DNA of 36,738 nucleotides from Bolinopsis microptera (taxonomy: Eukaryota > Ctenophora > Tentaculata > Lobata > Bolinopsidae). Positions 19,701 to 35,800 of this stretch are shown here, in pieces. The translations under genes were made by a program, and so were the position numbers. The notes beneath the pieces are model-generated. The model was not told where the DNA came from. It saw only the letters and a list, made by a program, of their open reading frames with translations, and ran no database searches. Numbering within the stretch: position 1 is the stretch's first letter; each line of letters begins with the position of its first letter. The stretch covers positions 1-36,738 of the forward strand of contig NW_026971825.1 in the NCBI RefSeq assembly GCF_026151205.1, given 5' to 3'.

Positions 19701-20229
19701 GGATGTTTCTCTGTTAACATTACAGTATCTATACTTACTGTGGTGTATGTGTAGGGGGGTGTGGCTGGTAGTTCTGGGGATGTTTCTCTGTTAACATTAC
19801 AGTATCTATACTTACTGTGGTGTATGTGTAGGGGGTGTGGCTGGTAGTTCTGGGGATGTTTCTCTGTTAACATTACAGTATCTATACTTACTGTGGTGTA
19901 TGTGTAGGGGGTGTGGCTGGTAGTTCTGGGGATGTTTCTCTGTTAACATTACAGTATCTATACTTACTGTGGTGTATGTGTAGGGGGTGTGGCTGGTAGT
20001 TCTGGGGATGTTTCTCTGTTAACATTACAGTATCTATACTTACTGTGGTGTATGTGTAGGGGGTGTGGCTGGTAGTTCTGGGGATGTTTCTCTGTTAACA
20101 TTACAGTATCTATACTTACTGTGGTGTATGTGTAGGGGGTGTGGCTGGTAGTTCTGGGGATGTTTCTCTGTTAACATTACAGTATCTATACTTACTGTGG
20201 TGTATGTGTAGGGGGTGTGGCTGGTAGTT

Positions 20230-21040
20230 CAGAGCTAACTGCCTCTGTTAACATTACAGTATCTATACTTACTGTGGTGTATGTGTAGGGTGTTGTGGCT
20301 GGTAGCTCTGGAGATGTTTTCTCTGTTAACATTACAGTATCTATACTTAACTGTAGGTGTATGCTGTAGGGGGTCGTGGAGCTGGTAGTTCTGGAGATGT
20401 TTCTCTGTTAACATTACCGATCTATACTTACTGTGGTGTATGTGTAGGGGGTGTGGCTGGGTAGTTCTGGGGATGTTTCTCTGTTAACATTACAGTATCT
20501 ATACTTACCTGTGGTGTATGTGTAGGGGGGTGTGGATTCCGGTAGTTCTGGGGATGTTTCTCTGTTAACCATTTACAGTATCTATACTTACTGTGGTGAT
20601 GTGTAGAGGGTGTGGCTGGCTAGTTCTGGGGATGTTTCTCTGATTAACATTACCAGCTATCTATACTTACTGTGGTGTATGTGTATGGGCGGTGTGGATG
20701 CCTGGTAGTTCTGGGAAGTCGTTTCATCTGTTAACATTAACAGGTATCACTATACTTACTGTGATGTATTGTGTAGGGGGTGTGGACTGGTAGTTCTGGG
20801 GATGTTTCTCTTCGTTAACATCGTACAGTATCTTACTTACTGTGGTGATGTGCTAGGGGGTGTGATTCGCAAGGTAAGGTACTGGGGACTGTTTCTCTAG
20901 TTAACATTACAGTATCTATACTTACTGTGGTGTATGAGTAGGGGGCGTGTGGGCTGGTAGTTCTGGGTGATGTTTCTCTGGTCAAAGATCTACACTTATC
21001 ATACCTAGCATATGAATTACTTACTGTGGTGTACTGTGTA
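20230..21040 (+). repeat. Insertion-rich transition block
   Basis: The regular array breaks abruptly at 20231-20243, where AGAGCTAACTGC replaces the expected TCTGGGGATGTTTCTC region. After that, units carry many extra inserted bases, for example TGGATTCCGGTAG, GGAAGTCGTTTCATCTG and GTATCACTATAC. Elsewhere in the window the noise is mainly deletion or homopolymer change, so this block has a different error or mutation signature. Confidence 0.85.
20981..21020 (+). other. 40-base non-consensus island
   Basis: Between a normal TGTTTCTCTG and a normal TTACTGTGG, the expected GTTAACATTACAGTATCTATAC (22 bases) is replaced by about 40 bases including CAAAGATCTACAC and CATACCTAGCATATG. It is the longest stretch in the otherwise readable array that I cannot align to the monomer. 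I do not recognise it. It may be two poorly called partial copies or a small foreign filler at a join. Confidence 0.55.
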
Positions 21041-21500
21041 GGGGGGGGTTTTGGGTGGTATTCTGGGGATGTTTCTCTTTAACATTCAGTACTATCTTAC
21101 TGTTGTATGTGTAGGGGGTTGGCGGGAGTTCTGGGGATGTTTTCTGTTAAAAATTTTCAGTATCTATACTTACTGTGGTGATGGTAGGGGGGGGTGGCGG
21201 TAGGTTTTGGGATGTTTCTCTTTAAAATTACATACTAAATCTGTGGTTATGTGTAGGGGGGGTGGCTGGGATTCGGGATGTTTCTCTGTTAACATTTCAG
21301 ACTAACTACGTTGTATTTTGGGGGGTGGGGTGGGAGTTTTGGGATGTTTCTCTGTTACATTACGACAAAATACTGGGGTTTTTGTTGGGGGGTGGGGTGG
21401 GGGTAGTTCTGGGGGTGTTTCCTTTTAAATACATACTATACTTACTTTGGGGTATTTAGGGGGTTGGGTTGGAGTTCGGGGGAAGCCTGTTAACATTACA
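21041..21500 (+). repeat. Short degraded block
   Basis: Six or so copies show the G-inflation and T-inflation style of the left edge, such as GTAGGGGGGGGTGG and TTTTGGGATG. The style changes sharply from the insertion-rich block just before it, which suggests a junction between differently derived consensus segments. Confidence 0.75.
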
Positions 21501-23830
21501 GTTCAAACTTTTCTTGGGGTAAGTGTAGGGGGGGTTTGGCTGGTAGGTTCTGGGGATGTTTTCTCTGTAACATTACAGTATCTATACTTATGTGATGTCT
21601 AGTGTAGGGGGTAGTTGCTGGGTAGTTCTGGGGATGTTTCTCTGTTAACATTACAGTATCTATACTTACTGTCGGTGTATGTGTATGGGGTGTGGCTGGT
21701 AGTTCTGGGGATTGTTTACTCTGGGTTAAATAACAGTAATCTATACTTACTGTGGTGTAATGTGTAGGGGGTGTGGGCTGGTAGTTCTGGGGAAGTTTCT
21801 CTGTTAACAATTACAGTATCTATACGTTACTGTGGTGTATGTGTAGGGGGAGTGGCTGGTAGTTCTCGGGAGGGAAGTGTTTAGTTAACATTACAGTAGC
21901 TATACTTACTGTGGTGTATGTGTAGGGGGTGTGGATGGTAGTTCTGGGAGATGTTTCTCTGTTACATTACAGTATTCTATACTATGTGGTGTTATGTGTA
22001 GGGGGGTGTGGCGGGTAGTTCTGGGGGATGTTTCTCTGTTAACATTACAGTATTATACTTACTGTGGTGTATGTGTAGGGGGGTGTGGCTGGTAGTTCTG
22101 GGGATGTTTCTCTGTTAACATTACAGTATCTATACTTACTGTGGTGTATGTGTAGGGGGTGTGGATGCAGGTAGTTCTGGAGATGTTTCTCTGTTAACAT
22201 TACAGTATCTATACTTACTGTGGTGTATGTGTAAGGGGTGTGGTGGTAGTTCTGGGGATGTTTCTCTGTTAACATTACAGTATCTATACTTACTGTGGTG
22301 TACGTGTAGGGGGTGTGGATGCAGGTAGTTCTGGAGATGTTTCTCTGTTAACATTACAGTATCTATACTTACTGTGGTGTATGTGTAGGGGGTGTGGATG
22401 CAGGTAGTTCAGGGGATGTTTCTCTGTTAACATTACAGTATCTATACTTACTGTGGTGTATGTGTAGGGGGTGTGGCTGGTAGTTCTGGGGATGTTTCTC
22501 CTGTTAACATTACGTATCTATACTTACTGTGGTGTATGGTAGGGGGGTGTGGCTGGTAGTTCTGGGGATGTTTTCTCAGTTAACATTTCCCAGAATCTAT
22601 CTTACTGCTGGGTGTATGTGTAGGGGGAGTGGATGCAGGTATTTCTGGAGATGTTACTCTGTAACATTACAGTAATCTATACTTACTGTGGTGTATGTGT
22701 AGGGGGGTGTGGATGCAGGTAGTTCTGAGATGTTTCTCTCGTTAACATTACAGTATTATACTTCCTGATGGATGTATGTGTAGGGGTGTGGACTGGTAGC
22801 TTCTGGGGATTGTTTCTCTGATAACATTACCAGTATCTATACTTACTGTGGGTGTCTGTGTAGGGGGGTGTGACTGCAGGTCGTTCTGGAGATGTTTCTC
22901 TGTTACATTACATTATCTATAACTTACTGTGGTGTATGTGTAGGGGGTGTGGAAAGCATGGTAGTTCTGGGGATGTTTCTCTGTTAACATACAGTATCTA
23001 TATTACTGTGGTGTGGTGTCGGGTGTGTGGTGTGGATGCAGGTAGATCTGGGGATGTTTCTCTGTTAACATTACAGTATCTATACTTACTGTGGTGTATG
23101 TGTAGGGGGGTGTGTGGCTGGTAGTTCTGGGGATGTTTCTCTGTTAACATTACAGTATCTATACTTACTGTGGTGTATGTGTAGGGGGGTGTGGCTGGTA
23201 GTTCTGGGGATGTTTCTCTGTTAACATTACAGTATCTATACTTACTGTGGTGTATGTGTAGGGGGGTGTGGCCTGGTAGTTCTGGAGATGTTTCTCTGTT
23301 AACATTACAGTATTTATACTTACTGTGGTGTATGTGTAGGGGGTGTGGATGCAGGTAGTTCTGGGGATGTTTCTCTGTTAACATTACAGTATCTATACTT
23401 ACTGTGGTGTATGTGTAGGGGGTGTGGCTGGTAGTTCTGGGGATGTTTCTCTGTTAACATTACAGTATCTATACTTACTGTGGTGTATGTGTAGGGGGGT
23501 GTGGCTGGTAGTTCTGGGGATGTTTCTCTGTTAACATTACAGTATCTATACTTACTGTGGTGTATGTGTAGGGGGGTGAGGACTGGGTAAGTCTTGGAGA
23601 TGTTTTCTTAGTTAACATTACAGGTATCTAAACTTAGCTGTGGTTGTTGTTTAAGGGGGAGGGTGTGGCTGGACGTTTCTGGGAGATGTTTCTCTGTTAA
23701 CATTACCGTATCTATACTTACTGTGGAGTATGTGTAGGGGGTGTGGCTGGTAGTTCTGGGGATGTTTCTCCTGTTAAATTACAGTATCTATACTTACTGT
23801 GGGGTATGTGTAGGGGGGTGTGGCTGGTAG
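21501..23830 (+). repeat. Moderately noisy copies rich in the ATGCAGG variant
   Basis: ATGCAGG copies occur at 22165, 22319, 22398, 22633, 22713, 23036 and 23349, about seven in some 16 units. Several also carry TCTGGAGATG, so the two changes are linked in one unit type. Between them are ordinary units, with a clean run at 23040-23570. Scattered one-base insertions remain. Confidence 0.85.
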
Positions 23831-28253
<4,423 letters not shown>

Positions 28254-28750
28254 TTGTATGTTAGGGGGTGTGGCTGGTAGTTCGGGGATTTCTCTTAAAA
28301 ATTACGTACTAAACTTACGGGGTATGTGTAGGGGGGTGGGGGGCGGAGTTTTGGGGGTTTTTTCTCTTTAACAAAAAGTACTATCTTTCTTTAATTTAGG
28401 GGGTGGGTGGAATTTTGGGGATGTTTCTCTGTAACATTTCAGATTATACTTCTGGGTGTATGGTAGGGGGGGTGGTGGTATTTTGGGGGTGTTTCTCTGT
28501 TAAACATTTCAGTATCAACTTTCTGTGGTATGTGTAGGGGGTTGGCTGGGATTTTTGGGATTTTCTCTTTTAAAATTACATATCTTACTTACATGTGTAT
28601 GTTTAGGGGTGGGTGGGGATTCGGGGTTTTTTTCCCCCCGTTTTCATAAGATCATACTTACTGGGTGTATGTTAGGGGGTTTTCGGGATTCGGGTTTTCC
28701 TGTTTTAAAATTACAGTACATACTTTTCTGGTGTATTGGGGAGGGGGATG
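28254..28750 (+). repeat. Degraded satellite copies
   Basis: Roughly six units with G-run inflation, TTAAAATT for TTAACATT, and a C-run (CCCCCC) near 28634. Copies remain in order and orientation. Nothing else is visible. Confidence 0.78.
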
Positions 28751-29280
28751 TTCTCTGTTAACATTACAGTATCTATACTTACTGTGGTGATGTGTAGGGG
28801 GTGTGGATGGTATTCTGGGATGTTTCTCTGTTAACATTACAGTATCTATACTTACTGTGGTGTATGTGGAGGGGTGTGGCTGGTAGTTCTGTGATGTTTC
28901 TCTTGTTAACTTTACAGTATCTATACTTACTGTGGTGTATGTGTAGGGGGGTGTGGCTGGTAGTTCTGGGAGATGTTTCTCTGTTAACATTACAGTATCT
29001 ATACTTACTGTGGTGTATGTGTAGGGGGTGTGGATGCAGGTAGTTCTGGAGATGTTTCTCTGTTAACATTACAGTATCTATACTTACTGTGGTGTATGTG
29101 TAGGGGGGTGTGGCCTGGTAGTTCTGGGGGATGTTTCTCTGTTAACATTACAGTATCTATACTTACTGTGGTTATGTGTAGGGGGTGTGGATGCTGGTAG
29201 TTCTGGTGATGTTTCTCTCTGTTAACAATACAGTATCTATACTTACTGTGGTGTATGTGTAGGGGGGTGTGAGCCTGGTA
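28751..29280 (+). repeat. Mostly good copies with ATGCAGG and ATGCTGG variants
   Basis: Seven units close to consensus. One ATGCAGG variant at 29034-29040 is followed by TCTGGAGATG, the same linked pair as in the 22-kb cluster. A related ATGCTGG copy lies near 29190. Small insertions such as GGGGGATG persist. Confidence 0.85.
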
Positions 29281-29800
29281 TTCGGTGTTCTTGTTAACAT
29301 TATATCTATCTACTGGTGTAGTAGGGGTGTGGCTGTTTGGGATGTTCCTTAACACGATCTAACTTCTGTGGTGTATTGGGGGTGTGGTGTAGTTCGGGTG
29401 TTCTCTGTAAATAAGTATTTACACTGTGTTAGTTGGGGGTGTGGCGTAGTTTGGGTGTTTCCTTTAACATCGTCAATCGTGGTGTATGTGTAGGGGTGTG
29501 GCTGTAGTTTGGATGTTTCTCTTTAACTACAGTATCTATACTTATGTGGGATTTGGGGGTGCTGTGTTCGGGAGGTTTCTCTTTACATAGTATTAACTCG
29601 TGGTGATTGTAGGGGTGGCTGGTAGTTCTGGGTTTCCTTAAAATTACAGTCATACTTACTGTGGTTATTGTAGGGGGTGTGGGGTAGTTCTGGGAGTTCT
29701 CTGTAACTTACAGATCTTACTTACTGTGTGTAGTGTAGGGGGTGTGGCGGTATTCTGGGAGTTTCTCTGTTACAAACGATCTATACTTACTGGGTGAATG
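29281..29800 (+). repeat. Deletion-rich satellite copies
   Basis: Units are shortened to about 60-70 bp by many single-base losses, resembling 6368-8000. Landmarks such as GGGGTGTGGCTG and TATCTATACTTA remain in order. No inserted unrelated sequence is seen. Confidence 0.8.
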
Positions 29801-32800
29801 TGTAGGGGGGGTGTGGCTGGTAGTTCGGGGATGTTTCTTCTCTGTTTAACATTACAGTATCTATACTTACTGTGGTGTAAATGGTAGGGGTGTGGCTGGT
29901 AGTTCTGGGTATGTTTCTCTGTTAACATTACAGTATCTATACTTACTGTGGTGGTATGTGTAGGGGGTGTGGGATGCTGTAGTTCGGGGATGTTTCTCTG
30001 TTAACATTACAGTATCTATACTTACTGTGGTGTATGTGTAGGGGGGTGTGGTGTGGCTGGTAGCTCTGGAGATGTTTCTCTGTTAACATTACAGTATCTA
30101 TACTTACTGTGGTGTATGTTTAGGGGGTGTGGTGCTGGTAGTTCTGGGGATGTTTCTCTGTTAATATTACAGTATCTATACTTACTGGGGTGTATGTGTA
30201 GGGGGGTGTGGCTGGTAGTTCTGGAGATGTTTCTCTGTTAACATTACAGTATCTATACTTACTGTGGTGTATGTGTAGGGGGTGTGGTGTGGCTGGTAGT
30301 TCTGGGGATGTTTCTCTGTTAACATTACAGTATCTATACTTACTGTGGTGTATGTGTAGGGGGGTGTGGCTGGTAGTTCTGGGGATGTTTCTCTGTTAAC
30401 ATTACAGTATCTATACTTACTGTGGTGTATGTGTAGGGGGTGTGGCTGGTAGTTCTGGGGATGTTTCCTCTGTTAACATTACAGTATCTATACTTACTGT
30501 GGTGTATGTGTAGGGGTGTGGGCTGGTAGTTCTGGGGATGTTTCTCTGTTAACATTACAGTATCTATACTTACTGTGGTGTATGTGTAGGGGGTGTGGCT
30601 GGTAGTTCTGGGGATGTTTCTCTGTTAACATTACAGTATCTATACTTACTGTGGGTGTATGTGTAGGGGGGGTGGTGTGGCTGGTAGTTCTGGGGATGTT
30701 TCTCTGTTAACATTACAGTATCTATACTTACTGTGGTGTATGTGTAGGGGGTGTGGCTGGTAGTTCTGGGGGATGTTTCTCTGTTAACATTACAGTATCT
30801 ATACTTACTGTGGTGTATGTGTAGGGGGTGTGGGCTGGTAGTTCTGGGGATGTTTCTCTGTTAACATTACAGTATCTATACTTACTGTGGTGTATGTGTA
30901 GGGGGGTGTGGCTGGTAGTTCTGGGGATGTTTCTCTGTTAACATTACAGTATCTATACTTACTGTGGTGTATGTGTAGGGGGGTGTGGCTGGTAGTTCTG
31001 GGGATGTTTCTCTGTTAACATTACAGTATCTATACTTACTGTGGTGTATGTGTAGGGGGGTGTGGAGCTGGTAGTTCTGGGGATGTTTCTCTGTTAACAT
31101 TACAGTATCTATACTTACTGTGGTGTATGTGTAGGGGGGTGTGGCTGGTAGTTCTGGGGATGTTTCTCTGTTAACATTACAGTATCTATACTTACTGTGG
31201 TGTATGTGTAGGGGGGTGGTGGCTGGTAGTTCTGGGGATGTTTCTCTGTTAACATTACAGTATCTATACTTACTGTGGTGTATGTGTAGGGGGGTGTGGC
31301 TGGTAGTTCTGGGGATGTTTCTCTGTTAACATTACAGTATCTATACTTACTGTGGTGTATGTGTAGGGGGGTGTGGCTGGTAGTTCTGGGGATGTTTCTC
31401 TGTTAACATTACAGTATCTATACTTACTGTGGTGTATGTGTAGGGGGGTGATGGCTGGTAGTTCTGGGGATGTTTCTCTGTTAACATTACAGTATCTATA
31501 CTTACTGTGGTGTATGTGTAGGGGGGTGTGGCTGGTAGTTCTGGGGATGTTTCTCTGTTAACATTACAGTATCTATACTTACTGTGGTGTATGTGTAGGG
31601 GGGTGTGGCTGGTAGTTCTGGGGATGTTTCTCTGTTAACATTACAGTATCTATACTTACTGTGGTGTATGTGTAGGGGGTGTGGCTGGTAGTTCTGGGGA
31701 TGTTTCTCTGTTAACATTACAGTATCTATACTTACTGTGGTGTATGTGTAGGGGGGTGTGGTGTGGCTGGTAGTTCTGGGGATGTTTCTCTGTTAACATT
31801 ACAGTATCTATACTTACTGTGGTGTATGTGTAGGGGGTGTGGCTGGTAGTTCTGGGGATGTTTCTCTGTTAACATTACAGTATCTATACTTACTGTGGTG
31901 TATGTGTAGGGGGGTGTGACTGGTAGTTCTGGGGATGTTTCTCTGTTAACATTACAGTATCTATACTTACTGTGGTGTATGTGTAGGGGGGGTGTGGCTT
32001 GTAGTTCTGGGGATGTTTCTCTGTTAACATTACAGTATCTATACTTACTGTGGTGTATGTGTAGGGGGGTGTGGCTGGTAGTTCTGGAGATGTTTCTCTG
32101 TTAACATTACAGTATCTATACTTACTGTGGTGTAGTGTGTAAGGGGGTGTGGCTGGTAGTTCTGGGGATGTTTCTCTGTAACATTACAGTATCTATACTT
32201 ACTGTGGTGTATGTGTAGGGGGTGTGGCTGGTAGTTCTGGGGATGTTTCTCTGTTACATTACAGTATCTATACTTACCTGTGGTGTTATGATGTAGGGGG
32301 GTGTGGCTGGTAGTTGCTGAGGAGTGGTTTCTCTGTTTTACAGTAGCTATCTTACTGGGGGTTGTTGGGGGGGGGCTGAGTTCTGGGGATGGTTTCGTCT
32401 GTTAACATTATCAGTATCTATACTTACAGGTGGTGTATGTGTAGGGGTGTGTGGCTGTAGTTCTGGGAGAGTTTTCTCTGTTAACATTACAGTATCTATA
32501 CTTACTGTGTGTATGTGTAGGGGTGTGGCTGGTAGCTCTGGAGAGTTTTCTCTGTTACATTACAGTATCATACTTACTGGTGGGTATGTGGTAGGGGTGT
32601 GGCTGGTTGTTCTGGGGATGTTTCTCTGTACATTACAGTAGCTATACTTACTGTGGTGTATGTGTAGGGGGGTGTGGCTGGTAGTTCTGAGGATGTTTTC
32701 TCTGTTTACATTACAGTATCTATACTTACTGTGGTGTATGTGTAGGGGGTGTGGCTGGTAGTTCTGGGGATGTTTTCTCTGTTAACATTACAGTATCTAT

Positions 32801-32860
32801 ACTTACTGTGGTGTATGTGTAGGGGGGTGTGGGCTGGTAGTTCTGGGATTTCTCTGTTAA
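29801..32860 (+). repeat. Clean copies, mixed unit types
   Basis: About 40 near-consensus units. Duplicated-TGTGG variants occur near 30050, 30287, 30670 and 31755. G6 units are more common than in the 17.8-20.2 kb stretch. Small insertions return from about 32120 and increase toward 32860. The minus-strand frames of 71-72 codons here (for example 31502-31717) come from the repeat. Confidence 0.92.
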
Positions 32861-35800
32861 AACAGTATCAACTTACTGTGGTTATGTGAGGGGGGGTGGT
32901 TAAATTCGGGATGTTTCCTGTTTAAAATTCATATTATACTTACGGGTGTATTTAGGGGGTGTGGGGTAGTTCGGGGGTGTTTTTCTGTTAAAATTACAGT
33001 TTATACTTTCGGGGTGTATTGTAGGGGTGTGGCTGGTATTCTGGGGGTGTTTTTTCTGTTAACATTTCAAATCTAACTTACTTGGGGGGTATGGTAGGGG
33101 TGTGGGCGGAAATTCTGGAAAGTTTTTTCCGTTTAAAATTTCAGTATCTAACTTAGTGGGGTATGTAGGGGTGGGCTGGGAGTTTTTTGGGATGTTTCTC
33201 GTTAAAAAATTTTAGTAAACTAACTTACTGGGTGTAGTGAGGGGGGTGTGGGGGTAGTTCTGGGGATTTTTCTCTTTTAACATTCAGTACTATACTTCGT
33301 GGTATGTTGGGGGTGTGGTGAGTTTTGGGGATGTTTTCGTTTAAAATTTCAGACTAACTTACTGGGTAATGGTAGGGGTGTGGTGGTAGTTGGGGATGTT
33401 TCTCTGTTAAAAATTACAGAACATACTTCTTGTGTAGTGTAGGGGGGGTGTGGCGGTAGTTCTGGGGTGTTTTTTTCTTAAAATTACAGTATCTTACTTC
33501 TGTTTAGTGTAGGGGGGTGGCGGGATTTTTTTGGGGATGTTTCCTGTTAACATAAAAGTATCAAACTTCTGTGGTTATGTGTAGGGGGGGGTGGCTGGGA
33601 GTTCTGGGATGTTTCTCTGTTAACATTACATACTAACTTACTGGGTGAAAGGTAGGGGGTGGGGGCTGGTATCTGGGGGTTTTTTCTCTGTTAACATTCA
33701 ATCTATACTTACGGGTTTTTATTGTAGGGGGTGGGTGGGGGTTCTGGGGATGTTTCCTGTTTAAAATTACAGTATCAACTTTCGTGGGGGTTTTTAGGGG
33801 GGGGTGGTGTGTTCTGGGGGGTTCCTGTTTTCATTTCAGCTAACTTACTGTGGTGAAAATGTAGGGGTGTGGCTGGACCCCGGGGAAAAAGGGGTTTTTT
33901 CTGTTAACATACAGTATCATACTTACGTGGTGTAGTGTAGGGGGTTGGGGCGGTAGTTCTGGGGTGTTTTTCTGTTAACATTACAGTATCATACTTACTT
34001 GGGTAGTGAGGGGGGGTTGGGTGGTAGTTTTTTGGGAGTTTCCGTTAACTACGAAATTTTACTTACGTGGGTGATTTTAGGGGGGTGGGTTATTTTGGGG
34101 AATTTTTTTTTTAAACTTACAGTATCTATACTTTCTGTGGGGGTGTTTTGGGGGGGGCGGAAATTCTGGGATGTTTTTTCCCGTTAAAATAAAAGATCTA
34201 ACTTTCTGTGGTGATGTGAGGGGTGGGGAATTTTGGGATGTTTTTTCTTTAACATTTCATATCTATACTTACTGTGGGGTATTGTAGGGGGGTTTTTGCG
34301 GGAGTTCTGGGATGTTTCTTGTAACAATACAGATTATCTTACGTGGGAGTTTAGGGGTGTTGCGGGTTTTTGGGAGTTCTCGTTAAATTACAGTATTTCT
34401 TACTGGTGTATGTGTAGGGGGTGTGCGAGTTCGGGGGGTGTTTCTCTGTTAACATTACGTACTATACTTACTGTGGTGTAGTGAGGGGTTGTGCGGGATT
34501 CGGGGATGTTTCTCTGTTAAATTAAGTATCTATCTTTCTGGGTTATGGAGGGGGGGTGGTGGATTCGGGATGTTTTTTTTTGTTAAATTACAGTACTATC
34601 TTTCGTGGTGAAGTGTAGGGGTGGGACGGGGGTTCGGGGATGTTTCTCGTTAACATTTCAGTATCTATCTTACTGTTTGTATGTGTAGGGTGTGCGAGTT
34701 CGGGATTTTTTCTCTGTTAAAATTTCAGATCTAAACTTACTGTGGTATGTGTAGGGGGGTGGTTTAGGGTTCTGGGGGTGTTTTTCCGTAACTTTGTACT
34801 ATACTTTTTGTGGTGTAGTGTAGGGGGTGTGCGGTATTCGGGGGGTTTTTCCGTTTTAAATTACAGTATCTATACTTTCTGGGGGTTTTGTGAGGGGGGG
34901 GCTGGGGAGTTTTGGGGATGTTTCTCTGTTAACATTTCAGTATCTATACTTACTTGGGGTATGGTGGGGGGGGGTGCGGTAGTTCGGGGATGTTTCCCGT
35001 TAACATTACATATCTATACAAAGTGGTGATGGAGGGGGTGTGGGCGGTAGTTTTTGGGGATGTTTTCTCTGTTTAAAATTTCAGAATTTTTCTTACTGGT
35101 GTATGTGTAGGGGTGTGGTGGGATTCTGGGATTTTTTCCTGTTAACATACATATCTATACTATGTGGTATTGTAGGGGGTGGGGTAGTTCTGGGGATGTT
35201 TTCTTTAAAATTACGTATCATACTTTCGTGGGTATTGTAGGGGGTGTGGGGGTTTTTTCTGGGGATTTTTCTCTGTTTAAAAATACAGTACTTACTTACT
35301 GTGGTGTAATTTTAGGGGGGGTGGGTGAGTTTTTGGGGGTTTCTCTGTTTAAAATTTCAGATCATCTTCTGTGGGTAGTGTAGGGGGGGGGGCGGTAGTT
35401 CGGGATGTTTCTCTGTTAACATTTCAGTATCTAACTTCTGTGGGGTATGGTAGGGTTGGGTGGGATTTTTGGGGATGTTTTCTCTGTTAACATTTCAGTA
35501 CTATACTTACTGTGGTGTATGGTAGGGGGGGGGTGGCTGGGAGTTTTGGATGTTTCTCGTTAACATTACATATCATACTTACTGTGGGGTATTGGGAGGG
35601 GGGGGTTTTCGGGATTCGGGGGGGTTTCCTGTTAACTTAAGTATCTAAACTTCTGTGGTGATTTTTAAGGGGTGTGGCTGGTATTCTGGGATGTTTTTCC
35701 CGTTTAAAATTACGTATCTATACTTTCTGGGTGTAGTGGGGGTGTGGCTGTATTTTGGGGAGTTTTCCCCTGTTAACATTACAGTTCATACTTCCCGTTG

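Larger units (their letters stand above)
11231..20229 (+). repeat. Highly homogeneous core array, about 118 copies
   Basis: Nearly 9 kb in which the copies I read are identical apart from the G5/G6 run and three ATGCAGG copies (13110-13116, 13265-13271, 17475-17481). G6 copies are frequent from 11.3 to 17.8 kb, often as G6-G6-G5 triplets or G6-G5 alternation. They become sparse from about 17.8 kb, with only five G6 copies in roughly 31 units. Such homogeneity suggests recent amplification or gene conversion, or an assembler that copied one consensus. Confidence 0.95.

Noticed and set aside
8001-20229. CRISPR array
   Set aside because: Copies are contiguous with no unique spacers. The full 76-77 bp unit repeats, so there is no repeat-spacer alternation, and there are no cas genes.
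11231-20229. Coding minisatellite within a repeat protein gene (mucin-like or antigen-like)
   Set aside because: The 76 and 77 bp unit lengths are not multiples of three, frames break whenever two 76-bp units meet, and no flanking unique coding sequence exists.
11231-20229. CENP-B box
   Set aside because: The box requires CG dinucleotides in TTCG and CGGG; the monomer has no CpG.
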